From assembly GCA_964636405.1 (NCBI GenBank), contig CAZWSI010000007.1:1-64000 (forward strand): a DNA stretch of 64,000 bases, in the 5' to 3' direction. Of this stretch, positions 50,039-59,680 are shown in pieces; position 1 is the stretch's first letter; every line of letters starts with the position of its first letter. Below the pieces are notes generated by a model. That model had not been told where the DNA came from. It saw nothing but the letters and a program-made list of their open reading frames with translations, and searched no databases. Origin of the DNA: CAZKGE01 sp964636405 (lineage in GTDB: Bacteria; Bacillota; Clostridia; Christensenellales; CAG-138). The translations under genes and the position numbers were made by a program.

Positions 50039-52138
50039 ATGTCGGAAACGCTTGTTATCGTGGAGTCGCCCGCAAAGGCGAAAACGATTGGAAAGTTTTT
50101 AGGGGAAAAGTACAAGGTCGTCGCCAGCAACGGTCACGTGCGCGATTTGCCCAAGAGCCAGATCGGCGTGGACGTGGAGCACAATTTTACGCCAAAATAC
50201 ATCACCTTGCGCGGCCGGGGCGACGTGCTCGACCGCATCCGCAAGGAGGCCAAGCAGGCCAAAAACGTATATCTTGCTACCGACCCTGATCGTGAGGGCG
50301 AGGCCATCAGTTGGCACCTTGCGCAGGTGCTGGGGCTTGACGCGGCGACCAAGTGCCGCATCGAGTTTAATGAAATCACCTCCTCGGCGGTTAAGGGCTC
50401 CATCAAAGGGGCGCGCCCCATCGATATGCGCCTTGTCAACGCGCAGCAGGCCCGCCGCATATTGGATCGCTTGGTGGGCTATAAGATCAGCCCCATCCTG
50501 TGGGCCAAGGTGCGCAAGGGCCTTTCCGCAGGCCGCGTGCAATCGGTCGCCACGCGCATCATCTGCGACCGGGAGGATGAAATCACCAGCTTTGTGCCCG
50601 AGGAGTATTGGGTCATTACGGCCACGCTCCAGGAGAAGGGCACAAAAAAGTGCTTTGACGCGAAGTATTACGGCAAGGACGGGAAAAAGCTCGATATTCA
50701 TACCAAAGAGCAGGCCGACGCGGTGCTCGGTGCCGTGGACGGCGCAAGCTTTTCCGCCGTCGAGGTGAAGCTTGGGGAAAGAAGCAAGCACGCTTTCCCG
50801 CCCTTTACCACCAGCAGCCTCCAGCAGGAGGCCGCGCGCAAGCTCGGCTTTACCACCAAGCGCACCATGATGGTTGCCCAGCAGCTTTACGAGGGCATCG
50901 AGATCAGCAAGAAGGGCGCTACGGGCCTGATCTCCTATATCCGTACCGATTCCGTCCGCGTGGCGCAGGAGGCGCAGGAGGCGGCGCGCGCCTATATCGG
51001 CGAACGCTTTGGCAATCGCTATCTGCCGGAAAAGCCCAACATCTATAAAGGCCGCGCGGGCGCGCAGGACGCGCACGAGGCGATTCGCCCAACCTCTATC
51101 CAAAATGAGCCGGCGAGCATCAAGGAACGCCTTTCCGGCGACCAGTACCGGCTTTACAGACTCATCTATGAACGCTTCCTTTCCAGTCAAATGAGCGACG
51201 CCCTGTACGCCACAACGCAGGCCAGCTTTGACGCAAACGGGCAGACCTTCCGCGCCAGCGGCGTGCAGACGATCTTCGACGGCTTTACGGCCGTGTATAA
51301 CGAGGGCCGGGACGACGCGCAGGAAAAGGAGGTCGCGCTTCCCAAAATCGAAAAGGGCGATTGCTTCCGCGCGGAGAAGATCGCAAGCGACCAGCGCTTT
51401 ACGCAGCCGCCCCCGCGTTTTACGGAGGCGATGCTCGTAAAAACGCTGGAGGAAAAAGGCATTGGCCGGCCCAGCACCTATTCGCCCACCATTTCCACCA
51501 TTGTGGATCGCGGCTACGTCGCGCGCGAGAAAAAGCAGCTCATTCCCACGGAGCTCGGCTTTGTCGTAACAAAGCTCATGAAGGAGAACTTCGAGCAGAT
51601 CGTGGACGTAAAATTCACGGCCAACATGGAGGAATCCCTGGACGCCGTGGAGGAGGGCCGCGAGGAATGGGAGGCCCTTCTCTCCCGCTTTTACGGCCCC
51701 TTTGAAGAAAAGGTGGAGCTTGCCGGAAAGTCCATCGAGCGCGTCAAACTCGTAGACGAGGTGTCCGACGTGCAGTGCGAAAAGTGCGGCGCGATGATGG
51801 TGTATAAAACGGGGCGCTTCGGGCGCTTCCTCGCCTGCCCGAACTTCCCCAACTGCCGCAACACCAAGGCGATTGTGGAGAAGATCGACGTGCCCTGCCC
51901 CAAGTGCGGCGCGGCGCTCATCAAGCGCAAGAGCAAGCGCGGCAAGCACTTTTACGGCTGTGAGCGCTACCCCGAGTGCGATTTTGTCTCCTGGGAAAAG
52001 CCCGTCGGCACGCCCTGCCCCAAGTGCGGGGGGATGATGGTGCAAAAGCTTGGCCAAAACGGCAGCTACACCGCCTGCATGGACAAAAACTGCGGCTATA
52101 TCCACCGCAAGAAGGCAAAGGAAGATGCAAACGAATAG
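50039..52138 (+). CDS. topA: DNA topoisomerase I
   Basis: A 699-residue type IA topoisomerase: Toprim domain (LVIVESPAKAKTIGKFL; ATDPDREGEAISWHL), catalytic tyrosine in SYIRTDS near residue 300, and three C-terminal zinc ribbons (CEKC...CPNFPNC, CPKC...CERYPEC, CPKC...CMDKNC). It relaxes negative supercoils. Order dprA-topA-trmFO is standard. Confidence 0.97.
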   Translation: MSETLVIVESPAKAKTIGKFLGEKYKVVASNGHVRDLPKSQIGVDVEHNFTPKYITLRGRGDVLDRIRKEAKQAKNVYLATDPDREGEAISWHLAQVLGLDAATKCRIEFNEITSSAVKGSIKGARPIDMRLVNAQQARRILDRLVGYKISPILWAKVRKGLSAGRVQSVATRIICDREDEITSFVPEEYWVITATLQEKGTKKCFDAKYYGKDGKKLDIHTKEQADAVLGAVDGASFSAVEVKLGERSKHAFPPFTTSSLQQEAARKLGFTTKRTMMVAQQLYEGIEISKKGATGLISYIRTDSVRVAQEAQEAARAYIGERFGNRYLPEKPNIYKGRAGAQDAHEAIRPTSIQNEPASIKERLSGDQYRLYRLIYERFLSSQMSDALYATTQASFDANGQTFRASGVQTIFDGFTAVYNEGRDDAQEKEVALPKIEKGDCFRAEKIASDQRFTQPPPRFTEAMLVKTLEEKGIGRPSTYSPTISTIVDRGYVAREKKQLIPTELGFVVTKLMKENFEQIVDVKFTANMEESLDAVEEGREEWEALLSRFYGPFEEKVELAGKSIERVKLVDEVSDVQCEKCGAMMVYKTGRFGRFLACPNFPNCRNTKAIVEKIDVPCPKCGAALIKRKSKRGKHFYGCERYPECDFVSWEKPVGTPCPKCGGMMVQKLGQNGSYTACMDKNCGYIHRKKAKEDANE

Positions 52139-53417
52139 GGCCGTCGTCGTCGGCGCGGGGCTGGCCGGGTGCGAGGCCGCATACCAGCTTGCCAAGCGCG
52201 GTATTGAGGTCGAGCTGTACGAAATGAAACCCGTGCGCTTTTCGCCCGCGCACAAGAGCGAGGCGCTCTGCGAGCTGGTTTGCTCCAATTCCCTTCGCTC
52301 CGACCGCATCGAGAATGCGGCGGGGCTGCTGAAGGAAGAGCTTCGCGCGCTGGATTCCCTTGTGATACGCTGCGCGGATGAAACGCGCGTGCCCGCGGGC
52401 GGCGCGCTGGCGGTCGATCGCGAGGGCTTTGCGCGGCGTGTAACCGAGGAGATATGCGCGCTGCCCAATATCACATTGCGCCGCCTCGAGGTTGCAAGCC
52501 TGCCGGACGCGCCCGCGATTATCGCCACGGGCCCGCTCACCGATGGCCCGCTTTTTGCCGGCATTTCCGCGCTCGTGGGCGAAAGCCTGCATTTCTACGA
52601 CGCGGCCGCGCCCATCGTTTCCTACGATTCGCTGGATCACGGGAAAATTTTTCGCGCTTCGCGCTACGGCCGGGGCGAGGACTATCTCAACGCGCCCATG
52701 ACCCGCGCGGAGTACGAGGCTTTTTGGACGGCGCTGGTGCATGCGGAAACGGCCAAGCTCCATGATTTTGAAACGCCCCGCGTGTTCGAGGGCTGCATGC
52801 CCGTGGAGGTGATGGCAAAGCGCGGGCCGCTTACTCTCGCCTACGGTCCGCTCAAGCCCGTGGGTCTTTCGCAGGATGGCGCGCGGCCCTATGCCGTGGT
52901 GCAGCTTCGGCAGGACAACGCGGAGGGCACGCTCTATAACATCGTCGGTTTTCAGACAAATCTGCTTTTTTCCGAGCAAAGACGGGTCTTCGGCATGATT
53001 CCGGGTCTGGAAAATGCGGAGTTCGTGCGCTATGGGGTGATGCATAAAAACAGCTTTTTGCCCGCCAATGTGCTCACCCCGCACTATGAGCTGAAGGCGC
53101 GCCCAGGCCTGTATTTTGCGGGGCAGATTACGGGCGTGGAGGGCTATATCGAGTCCACGGCAAGCGGCCTTGCGGCGGGCGTGGCGCTCGCTTCGAGGCT
53201 GGCGGGGCGCGACGCCCCGGCGTTTCCGCGCGATACGGCCATCGGCGCGCTGGCGCACTACGTATCCAACTATACGGGCTCGGACTTTCAGCCCATGAAC
53301 GTGAATTTCGGCATTATGGATCACCATGGGATTCATGTGCGAAACAAGCAGGAGCGCTACCGGCTAATGGCGGAGAAATCGCTCGCAATCGTAAAAGAAT
53401 TGAAAACTGATGCATAA
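52125..53417 (+). CDS. trmFO: Folate-dependent tRNA-U54 methyltransferase TrmFO
   Basis: A 430-residue TrmFO with FAD-binding VVVGAGLAGCEAAYQLA, LVCSNSLRSD, and C-terminal AGQITGVEGYIESTASGL. It makes m5U54 in tRNA using methylene-tetrahydrofolate. ATG 52125 overlaps the topA end by 14 bases. Confidence 0.96.
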   Translation: MQTNRAVVVGAGLAGCEAAYQLAKRGIEVELYEMKPVRFSPAHKSEALCELVCSNSLRSDRIENAAGLLKEELRALDSLVIRCADETRVPAGGALAVDREGFARRVTEEICALPNITLRRLEVASLPDAPAIIATGPLTDGPLFAGISALVGESLHFYDAAAPIVSYDSLDHGKIFRASRYGRGEDYLNAPMTRAEYEAFWTALVHAETAKLHDFETPRVFEGCMPVEVMAKRGPLTLAYGPLKPVGLSQDGARPYAVVQLRQDNAEGTLYNIVGFQTNLLFSEQRRVFGMIPGLENAEFVRYGVMHKNSFLPANVLTPHYELKARPGLYFAGQITGVEGYIESTASGLAAGVALASRLAGRDAPAFPRDTAIGALAHYVSNYTGSDFQPMNVNFGIMDHHGIHVRNKQERYRLMAEKSLAIVKELKTDA

Positions 53418-53473
53418 ACGGGCGCATAAAGCCCGTTTTCATGTTAGAATCGAAAAAAGGACAGGAGCGCGTT

Positions 53474-54019
53474 ATGGAAGAGTCGGTCAAATTCTTGGGT
53501 ACGACCATCGTGGCCGTCAAGCAGGACGGCCATTGTGCCGTCGCGGGCGACGGGCAGGTTACGATGAACAACGCCAATATTATGAAGGCCACCGCGAAAA
53601 AGGTGCGCAGGCTTTATCACGACAAGGTCGTGGTGGGCTTTGCCGGCTCCGTGGCCGACGCGTTCTCGCTCTGCGAGCGCTTTGAGCAGAAGCTCGATCA
53701 ATATGGCGGCGCGCTTACGCGCTCGGCCGTGTCGCTCGCGCAGGATTGGAGGAGCGACAAGATCATGCGCAAGCTCGAGGCGCTGCTGATTGTGGCCGAC
53801 AAGGAGGAATTGCTCATCATCTCCGGCACGGGCGAGGTGATCGACCCGGACGACGGCGTGGCGGCCATCGGCTCGGGCGGCATGTACGCGCTCGCGGCGG
53901 CCAAGGCGCTCAAGCAAAATACATCGCTGTCCGCAAGGGAGATTGCGGAAAAGTCGTTGCGCATCGCGGGCGAAATCTGCATCTACACCAACGGCAACAT
54001 CGTCGTTGAAGAGGTATAA
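53474..54019 (+). CDS. hslV: ATP-dependent protease peptidase subunit HslV
   Basis: A 181-residue proteasome-like peptidase. The nucleophile is the Thr of FLGTTIVAVK after a propeptide of about 9-10 residues; GDGQVTMNNANIMK and SGTGEVIDPDDGVAAIGSGG are family marks. Works with HslU. xerC, often between trmFO and hslV, is absent. Confidence 0.95.
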   Translation: MEESVKFLGTTIVAVKQDGHCAVAGDGQVTMNNANIMKATAKKVRRLYHDKVVVGFAGSVADAFSLCERFEQKLDQYGGALTRSAVSLAQDWRSDKIMRKLEALLIVADKEELLIISGTGEVIDPDDGVAAIGSGGMYALAAAKALKQNTSLSAREIAEKSLRIAGEICIYTNGNIVVEEV

Positions 54020-54021
54020 CT

Positions 54022-55410
54022 ATGCTAACGCCGAAAGAAATTGTAGACGCGCTGGATTCCTATATCATTGGGCAGGATCGCGCCAAGCGCGCCGTGGCCG
54101 TAGCCTTGCGCAATCGCTATCGCAGAAGCTGCCTGCCAGAGGAGCTGCGCGAGGAGATTACGCCCAAGAACATCATCATGATCGGGCCCACGGGCGTGGG
54201 CAAAACGGAGATTGCCCGCCGCTTGGCCAAGCTTGTGGACGCGCCCTTTATCAAGGTCGAGGCCACCAAGTTTACCGAGGTCGGCTATGTGGGGCGCGAT
54301 GTGGAATCCATGGTGCGCGATTTGGTGGAGGCGGCCATCCGCATCTGCAAGACGCGGCGCATGGAGGCCATCCGCCTTGTAGCGGAGGCGGCGGCCGAGC
54401 AGAGCCTAATTGACTTGCTCGTGCCCACCAAGCGCAAGGATCGCCAGCCCGCGGCAAATCCCCTGCAACTCCTGCTTTCGGCGGGCGCGCCGCAGCAAAA
54501 GGACGAGCCTGAGCCGAGCGAGGAGGAGAAGCGGCGGCGCGTGAGCGAGCGCGAGCGCGTGACGCAGCAGCTTCGCGCGGGGCAGCTCGAGCATGTCCTT
54601 GTGGAGATCGAGGTGGAGGAGCGCCCCGGCACGAACGATGCGATGTTCGCCGCGGGCATCGACCTCAACCTTGGCGAGATGTTTGGCGATTTTTTGCCCA
54701 AGAAGACGAAAAAGCGCAAGCTGCCCGTCAGCGAGGCGCGCCGCATCATCGTGCAGCAGGAGCAGGAAAAACGCATCGATATGGACGACGTAACGCGCGA
54801 GGCCGTGGCGTGCGCGGAGCAGGACGGCATCATCTTTATCGACGAGATTGACAAAATCGCTGGCGCAAACCGCACCGGCGGCCCGGACGTCTCCCGCGAA
54901 GGCGTGCAGCGCGATATTCTGCCCATTGTGGAGGGCTCCACGGTGAGCACCAAATACGGTCCGGTCAAAACGGATTTTGTGCTTTTTATCGCGGCTGGCG
55001 CATTCCACACGGCCAAGGTGACGGACTTAATCCCCGAATTGCAGGGGCGTTTCCCCATCCGCGTGCGACTCAACGATTTGACGCGCGAGGATTTTCTCAA
55101 AATCCTCACCCAGCCCCAAAACGCCGTCACCAAGCAATACGCGGCGCTTCTGTCCGCTGATAAGGTGAAGCTCAGCTTTACGGACGACGCGCTTTCGGAA
55201 ATTGCGCACTACGCGTTTCTTGCCAACGAGTCTACGGAAAACATCGGTGCGCGCAGGCTGCATACGGTGCTGGAAAACCTGCTCGACGATATTTCCTTCA
55301 ACGCCAGCGGCCAGCACCCCGAAATCGACGTGGTAATCGACGCGCAGTATGTCAAGGAACATTTAAAGGACGAATTTGCCGACGAGGATATACATAAGTA
55401 TATACTGTAA
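54022..55410 (+). CDS. hslU: HslU ATPase subunit
   Basis: A 462-residue AAA+ unfoldase: pore motif GYVGRD, Walker A GPTGVGKTE near residue 55, an I-domain between about 110 and 245, Walker B IIFIDEIDKI, and sensor motifs near the C-terminus, which ends in YIL as needed for HslV docking. Two bases after hslV. Confidence 0.96.
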   Translation: MLTPKEIVDALDSYIIGQDRAKRAVAVALRNRYRRSCLPEELREEITPKNIIMIGPTGVGKTEIARRLAKLVDAPFIKVEATKFTEVGYVGRDVESMVRDLVEAAIRICKTRRMEAIRLVAEAAAEQSLIDLLVPTKRKDRQPAANPLQLLLSAGAPQQKDEPEPSEEEKRRRVSERERVTQQLRAGQLEHVLVEIEVEERPGTNDAMFAAGIDLNLGEMFGDFLPKKTKKRKLPVSEARRIIVQQEQEKRIDMDDVTREAVACAEQDGIIFIDEIDKIAGANRTGGPDVSREGVQRDILPIVEGSTVSTKYGPVKTDFVLFIAAGAFHTAKVTDLIPELQGRFPIRVRLNDLTREDFLKILTQPQNAVTKQYAALLSADKVKLSFTDDALSEIAHYAFLANESTENIGARRLHTVLENLLDDISFNASGQHPEIDVVIDAQYVKEHLKDEFADEDIHKYIL

Positions 55411-55436
55411 TTTGTAAAGGACGGAGAGGACGTGCC

Positions 55437-56357
55437 ATGCGGCGTAAACGGCGTAACGGCGCCCGCATAATTGCATATTGGCTGCTCGCGCTTGCGCTCC
55501 TGTTAACGGGATGCAGCAAGGCTGTGACCGCCGACGGCGTGGAAACGGTGGAATTTGAGGCGGCTTTTGCTGAGGTGATGGTGATTGACTTTACGCCGGA
55601 GCCGGCGGTCGTCGTGCTCTCCGTAGCGCATTCGCCCTCGCCTGCGCCGCTGTACACCCCAGTGCCCACGCCTTCGCCCGCTCCGACGCCGGAGCCGACG
55701 CCTGAGCTGACGCCGGAGCCGACGCCTGAGCTGACGCCGGAGCCGACCCCTTCGCCTGCCAAAAAAACTGCGCCCAAGGCGACGAGCGACCCCGGCAAGA
55801 CCGCTACGCCCAGGCCCACGCAGTCTGCGAACACGCCGACCCCCAAACCGACTTCGACGCAGCCCAGCGCAACGCAAACGCCCGCGCCCACGCCGACGCC
55901 GCTTTTTGCCCCTGCGGATACGCCCGTGCCCACTGGCGCGCCCGCCGCTACGCCCACCATGCCGCCCAGCTCCTCGGGGAGCTACCCGCAGGATGAACTG
56001 GTGCTTGCGGCGAAGGTGGCCTATATGGAGGCGCGCGGGAACGGGGAGGACGCGTACCGCGCGGTGCTCAACGTCATATTAAACCGCTGCGAATCGAGCA
56101 AGTTTGGCGGCGGGCAAACGTCCATTTCCACGGAGGTATATCGCAAGAGTCAGTTTTCCGTGGTGCGCTACGAGTCCTTCGCCACGCTTACGCCGCCCTC
56201 CGAAATAGTCGGCTACGCGGACGATATCTTCAACGGCAACAACCGCTGCCTGCCCGACGGCGTAATCTTTTTCCGTTCGGATTCGCTCGGCACGAGCTGG
56301 GGCAGCAAGGTATACTATCAATCGATCGGAGGCAACGCCTTCTTTTACGCGGGATAA
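55437..56357 (+). CDS. Lipoprotein with PT-rich linker and SleB-like hydrolase domain
   Basis: A 306-residue lipoprotein. The signal ends in the lipobox LLTGC near residue 24. Residues about 65-180 are a Pro/Thr-rich linker including 24-base tandem DNA repeats (55685-55748). Residues 185-306 match cell wall hydrolase SleB (Hydrolase_2): ELVLAAKVAYMEARGNGEDAYRAV with a catalytic glutamate, and VIFFRSDSLG. It likely cuts peptidoglycan near the membrane, perhaps in spore or division remodelling. Confidence 0.85.
   Translation: MRRKRRNGARIIAYWLLALALLLTGCSKAVTADGVETVEFEAAFAEVMVIDFTPEPAVVVLSVAHSPSPAPLYTPVPTPSPAPTPEPTPELTPEPTPELTPEPTPSPAKKTAPKATSDPGKTATPRPTQSANTPTPKPTSTQPSATQTPAPTPTPLFAPADTPVPTGAPAATPTMPPSSSGSYPQDELVLAAKVAYMEARGNGEDAYRAVLNVILNRCESSKFGGGQTSISTEVYRKSQFSVVRYESFATLTPPSEIVGYADDIFNGNNRCLPDGVIFFRSDSLGTSWGSKVYYQSIGGNAFFYAG
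55685..55748 (+). repeat. 24-base tandem repeat encoding PT-rich linker
   Basis: Two complete 24-base units and a partial third, encoding alternating TPEPTPEL. Length may vary between strains. Confidence 0.85.
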
Positions 56358-56379
56358 GGATAGGAGAGAACAAAAGAAC

Positions 56380-58026
56380 ATGGCAAGCAAGCTAAAAATG
56401 ATTCCCCTCGGCGGGGTGAGCGAGATCGGCAAAAACATGACCGTCGTGGAGTATGGAAACGATATGGTGGTCATCGACTGCGGATTGATCTTCCCGGACG
56501 AGGATATGCCCGGCATCGACATCGTCATCCCGGACATGACCTACCTCACCGAGAACGCAGCCAAGCTTCGCGGCTTCCTCATTACCCATGGCCACGAGGA
56601 TCACATCGGCGCGCTGCCCTATGCGCTTGAAAAATTCAATGTGCCCGTATACGGGACAAGCTTCACCATCGCGCTCATCGAGCACAAGCTCGACGAAATG
56701 CACCTTTCCGGCCGCAAGCTCAATTGCGTAAAGTCCGGGGACAAGGTGGAGCTCGGCTGCTTCCGGGTGGAGTTTATCAAAACGGGGCATTCCATCGCGG
56801 GCGCGCTCGCGCTGGCCGTGACCACGCCCATCGGCACCATCATCCACACGGGCGATTTCAAGGTGGACTTTACGCCCATCGACGGCGAGCCCATCGATAT
56901 CAACCGCTTCGCCTACTATGGCTCGCGCGGCGTGCTCGCGCTCCTTTCGGACAGCACGAATATCGAGCGGCCCGGGCACACGCTTTCCGAGCACGATATC
57001 GGCTCCACCTTTGAGCATTATTTCGACGTGGCAGAGGGACGGGTCATCGTCGCCTCCTTCGCGTCGAATGTGTACCGCATCCAACAGGTGGCGGATGTGG
57101 CGCTTTCGCACGGCCGCGTGCTGTGCTTCCAGGGCCGCAGCATGGAGCAGGTGGTGCAGATTGCCATGAAGCTCGGGTATCTCAAGATCCCGGCGGATCG
57201 TATCGTGCGCGTGGAGCAGCTCAATAAATACCGCGAGGATCAAATCTGCGTGGTGACGACAGGCAGCCAGGGCGAGCCCATGAGCGGGCTTTTCCGCATG
57301 GCCACGGCCACGCACAAGCTCAATATCGGCAAGGGAGATACGGTCATCATCTCCGCCTCGGCCATTCCGGGAAACGAGCGGGGCGTATCGCGTGTGATCA
57401 ACCAGCTCTTTGAAAAGGGCGCGTACGTGGTATACGATCAGATGGCCGACGTGCACGTGTCCGGCCACGCCTGCCGGGAGGAGCTGCGGCTCATGCTGCA
57501 ATTGACCAAGCCCAGGTATTTTATTCCCGTGCACGGGGAATACCGGCATTTGTATATGCATGGCCGTCTCGCCAAGGAAATGGGCGTGCCGGAGGATCAT
57601 ATTTTCCTGACAAACTGCGGGAGCGTAGTGGAGCTTTCGCAAAAGCGCGGCTCCATTACGGGAACCGTCCCCTCGGGGAGCGTGATGGTGGACGGCCTTG
57701 GCGGCATCGACGACGTGGTGTTGAAAGACCGCAGACTGCTTTCGCAGGACGGCCTTGTGGCCGCCGTGGTGATCCTTGACGTGGAAAACGGCCGCATGCT
57801 CGCCGCCCCGGAGCTGATTTCACGCGGCTTTGTCTATATGCGCGAGTCCGAAGGGCTGATCGCGGAGGCAATTACCAAGCTTACCGTGGAGGCGAAGCGC
57901 TTCGAGGGCGCGGATAAATCCGAGTACGGCAATATCAAGGCTGCCATCCGCACAAGCCTCAAGGGCTTCCTTCGGAGCAAAACAAAGAGAACGCCGGTCA
58001 TTTTGCCGATCGTGATCGAGATTTAG
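56380..58026 (+). CDS. Ribonuclease J
   Basis: A 548-residue metallo-beta-lactamase/beta-CASP RNase J. Metal motif HGHEDHIGALPY near residue 68, DSTNIERPGHT, the beta-CASP motifs, and C-terminal AIRTSLKGFLRSKTKRTPVILP. RNase J has 5' exonuclease and endonuclease activity and is central to mRNA decay in Bacillota. Starts 22 bases after the lipoprotein gene. Confidence 0.95.
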   Translation: MASKLKMIPLGGVSEIGKNMTVVEYGNDMVVIDCGLIFPDEDMPGIDIVIPDMTYLTENAAKLRGFLITHGHEDHIGALPYALEKFNVPVYGTSFTIALIEHKLDEMHLSGRKLNCVKSGDKVELGCFRVEFIKTGHSIAGALALAVTTPIGTIIHTGDFKVDFTPIDGEPIDINRFAYYGSRGVLALLSDSTNIERPGHTLSEHDIGSTFEHYFDVAEGRVIVASFASNVYRIQQVADVALSHGRVLCFQGRSMEQVVQIAMKLGYLKIPADRIVRVEQLNKYREDQICVVTTGSQGEPMSGLFRMATATHKLNIGKGDTVIISASAIPGNERGVSRVINQLFEKGAYVVYDQMADVHVSGHACREELRLMLQLTKPRYFIPVHGEYRHLYMHGRLAKEMGVPEDHIFLTNCGSVVELSQKRGSITGTVPSGSVMVDGLGGIDDVVLKDRRLLSQDGLVAAVVILDVENGRMLAAPELISRGFVYMRESEGLIAEAITKLTVEAKRFEGADKSEYGNIKAAIRTSLKGFLRSKTKRTPVILPIVIEI

Positions 58027-58036
58027 GAGGCCAGAC

Positions 58037-58378
58037 ATGGTATACGACAGCGCGCGCGCGCTTGCAAAGGAAATACAGGAAAGCGACGAATACCGCGCCT
58101 ATGAAGCCGTGCGGGAGAAAACCATGGAATCGGAGACGACGCGCGGCTTAATCAAGGAGTATCACCGCTTGCAGCTCCGCGCGCAGGCCAAGGTGGTTTC
58201 GGGCGAAAAGGACGAGGCGCTCATGCAAAAGCTGCAAAAGCTGGGTGAGCTGCTTCAGCTCGACGCGGACGCGTCCGCGTTTTTGATCGCCGAATACCGC
58301 ATCAACAAGATGCTTTCCGACGTGTACAAAATCCTTGCGGACGTCGTCGGCGTGGACCTAACCGCGCTGGGCGATTAA
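58037..58378 (+). CDS. YlbF/YmcA family protein
   Basis: A 113-residue helical protein of the Com_YlbF family (LAKEIQESDEYRAYEAVREKT, YRINKMLSDVYKILADVVGVD). Family members in Bacillus form the Y-complex that aids RNase Y-dependent processing and affects competence and sporulation. Location next to RNase J is suggestive. Confidence 0.88.
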   Translation: MVYDSARALAKEIQESDEYRAYEAVREKTMESETTRGLIKEYHRLQLRAQAKVVSGEKDEALMQKLQKLGELLQLDADASAFLIAEYRINKMLSDVYKILADVVGVDLTALGD

Positions 58379-58406
58379 GCGCGTTTTTCAGGGAGGACAG
58401 GGACCC

Positions 58407-59573
58407 ATGGCGGAACTGCTGGAACAGCGGCCAAAGAAAAAACGCGCCTCCGCGCGCAAAAAGCTGCGCCGCGCGTGGCGGATTGTGCGCCCGCTTGCGG
58501 TGCTGCTTGTCAGCGCCCTGATTGTATACGGCTTGGCGCGTTACACGGTCAATTTTGTGCTTTCACGCTTTATCAACCCCGTCGACGTGCACGACGCGAC
58601 CCCCATTGAGGTGGTCATTCCGTCGTCGGCCTCCGCAAGCAGCATCGCGCGCATCCTGTACACCGCCTGCGGGCAGGACGAGCCCGGGCTGATTACGAGC
58701 ACGGCGGTATTTAAGGTATACGTCGATTTTGTCGGCAAGGCCAACACCATGAAGGCGGGAACCTATGTGCTTGCGCGCAATATGTCGGTCAAGCAGATTG
58801 TCGATATCATTTGCACGGGCAACGCGCCCAAGTCAACGGTCAAGTTTACCATTCCCGAGGGTTATACGGTCACCGATATGACCGAAACGCTGCTTCAAAA
58901 ATCGCTCATCGACGACGCGCCCTCGTTTTTGCAGGAATGCGCGGACGCCGCATCCTATTCCAACTTCGCCTTTATCGCGGACGCGGCGGCTGCGGCGGGC
59001 GCGGAGCGCGACTATATCCTCGAGGGCTATCTTTTCCCGGATACCTACGAGGTGTACGCGGACGCGGCGACCGACACGATCCTCATCAAGATGCTCAATC
59101 GCTTTAACGAAATTTTCGACGAAGCGCACAAGGCGCGCGCGGCGGAGCTGGGAATGAGCATCGATCAGGTCGTGACGCTCGCGTCGCTCATCGAGCGCGA
59201 GGCGCAGGTGGACGCGGACTTTGCAAAGGTATCCGCTGTGTTCCACAACAGGCTCAAGTCGGATATGGCGCTTCAATCCTGCGCAAGCCTCTCCTACGTG
59301 CTGCATGTGAGCAAGTTTACCTTTACGGAATCGGAGCTTGCCACACCCTCGCCCTACAACACCTATCTGTACAAGGGGCTTCCGACCGGGCCAATTTGCA
59401 ATCCGGGCAAAACGGCCATCGACGCGGCGCTGAATCCCAACGAGGAATACCTCTCCGAAGGGTATCTCTATTTCTGCAACGGCAATCCCGAGGTCAGCCG
59501 CGAGCTGGTGTTTGCCAAAACCTACGAGGAGCACCAGTCGAACGTCAAGACTTATCAGCAATACTGGAAATAG
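58407..59573 (+). CDS. mltG: Endolytic transglycosylase MltG
   Basis: A 388-residue MltG: cytoplasmic basic tail, one transmembrane helix (about 30-52), LysM-like region, then the YceG domain with EGYLFPDTYEV and catalytic Glu in SLIEREAQVDADFAKVSAVFHNRL. It releases nascent glycan strands. A terminator follows. Confidence 0.94.
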   Translation: MAELLEQRPKKKRASARKKLRRAWRIVRPLAVLLVSALIVYGLARYTVNFVLSRFINPVDVHDATPIEVVIPSSASASSIARILYTACGQDEPGLITSTAVFKVYVDFVGKANTMKAGTYVLARNMSVKQIVDIICTGNAPKSTVKFTIPEGYTVTDMTETLLQKSLIDDAPSFLQECADAASYSNFAFIADAAAAAGAERDYILEGYLFPDTYEVYADAATDTILIKMLNRFNEIFDEAHKARAAELGMSIDQVVTLASLIEREAQVDADFAKVSAVFHNRLKSDMALQSCASLSYVLHVSKFTFTESELATPSPYNTYLYKGLPTGPICNPGKTAIDAALNPNEEYLSEGYLYFCNGNPEVSRELVFAKTYEEHQSNVKTYQQYWK

Positions 59574-59591
59574 CAAGCGCTTTCCAAGCGC

Positions 59592-59622
59592 GCGGGACGG
59601 CACAGGCGGCCGTCCCGCTTTT
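59592..59622 (+). terminator. Terminator after mltG
   Basis: Nine-base stem GCGGGACGG / CCGTCCCGC, then TTTT. Confidence 0.8.
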
Positions 59623-59680
59623 GCGTTTATTTCCCCGCATAGGACAAATCCTGTCGAAATAGGTTGAAAGGGAAGGGACG

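Noticed and set aside
50099..52564. Very long antisense open frame (821 codons) opposite topA and trmFO
   Set aside because: GC-rich codon bias on the plus strand produces open antisense frames; the sequence is low-complexity and the plus-strand genes are unambiguous.
55503..55960. Gly/Val- and Arg-rich antisense frames opposite the PT-rich linker
   Set aside because: Direct consequence of the repetitive linker DNA.
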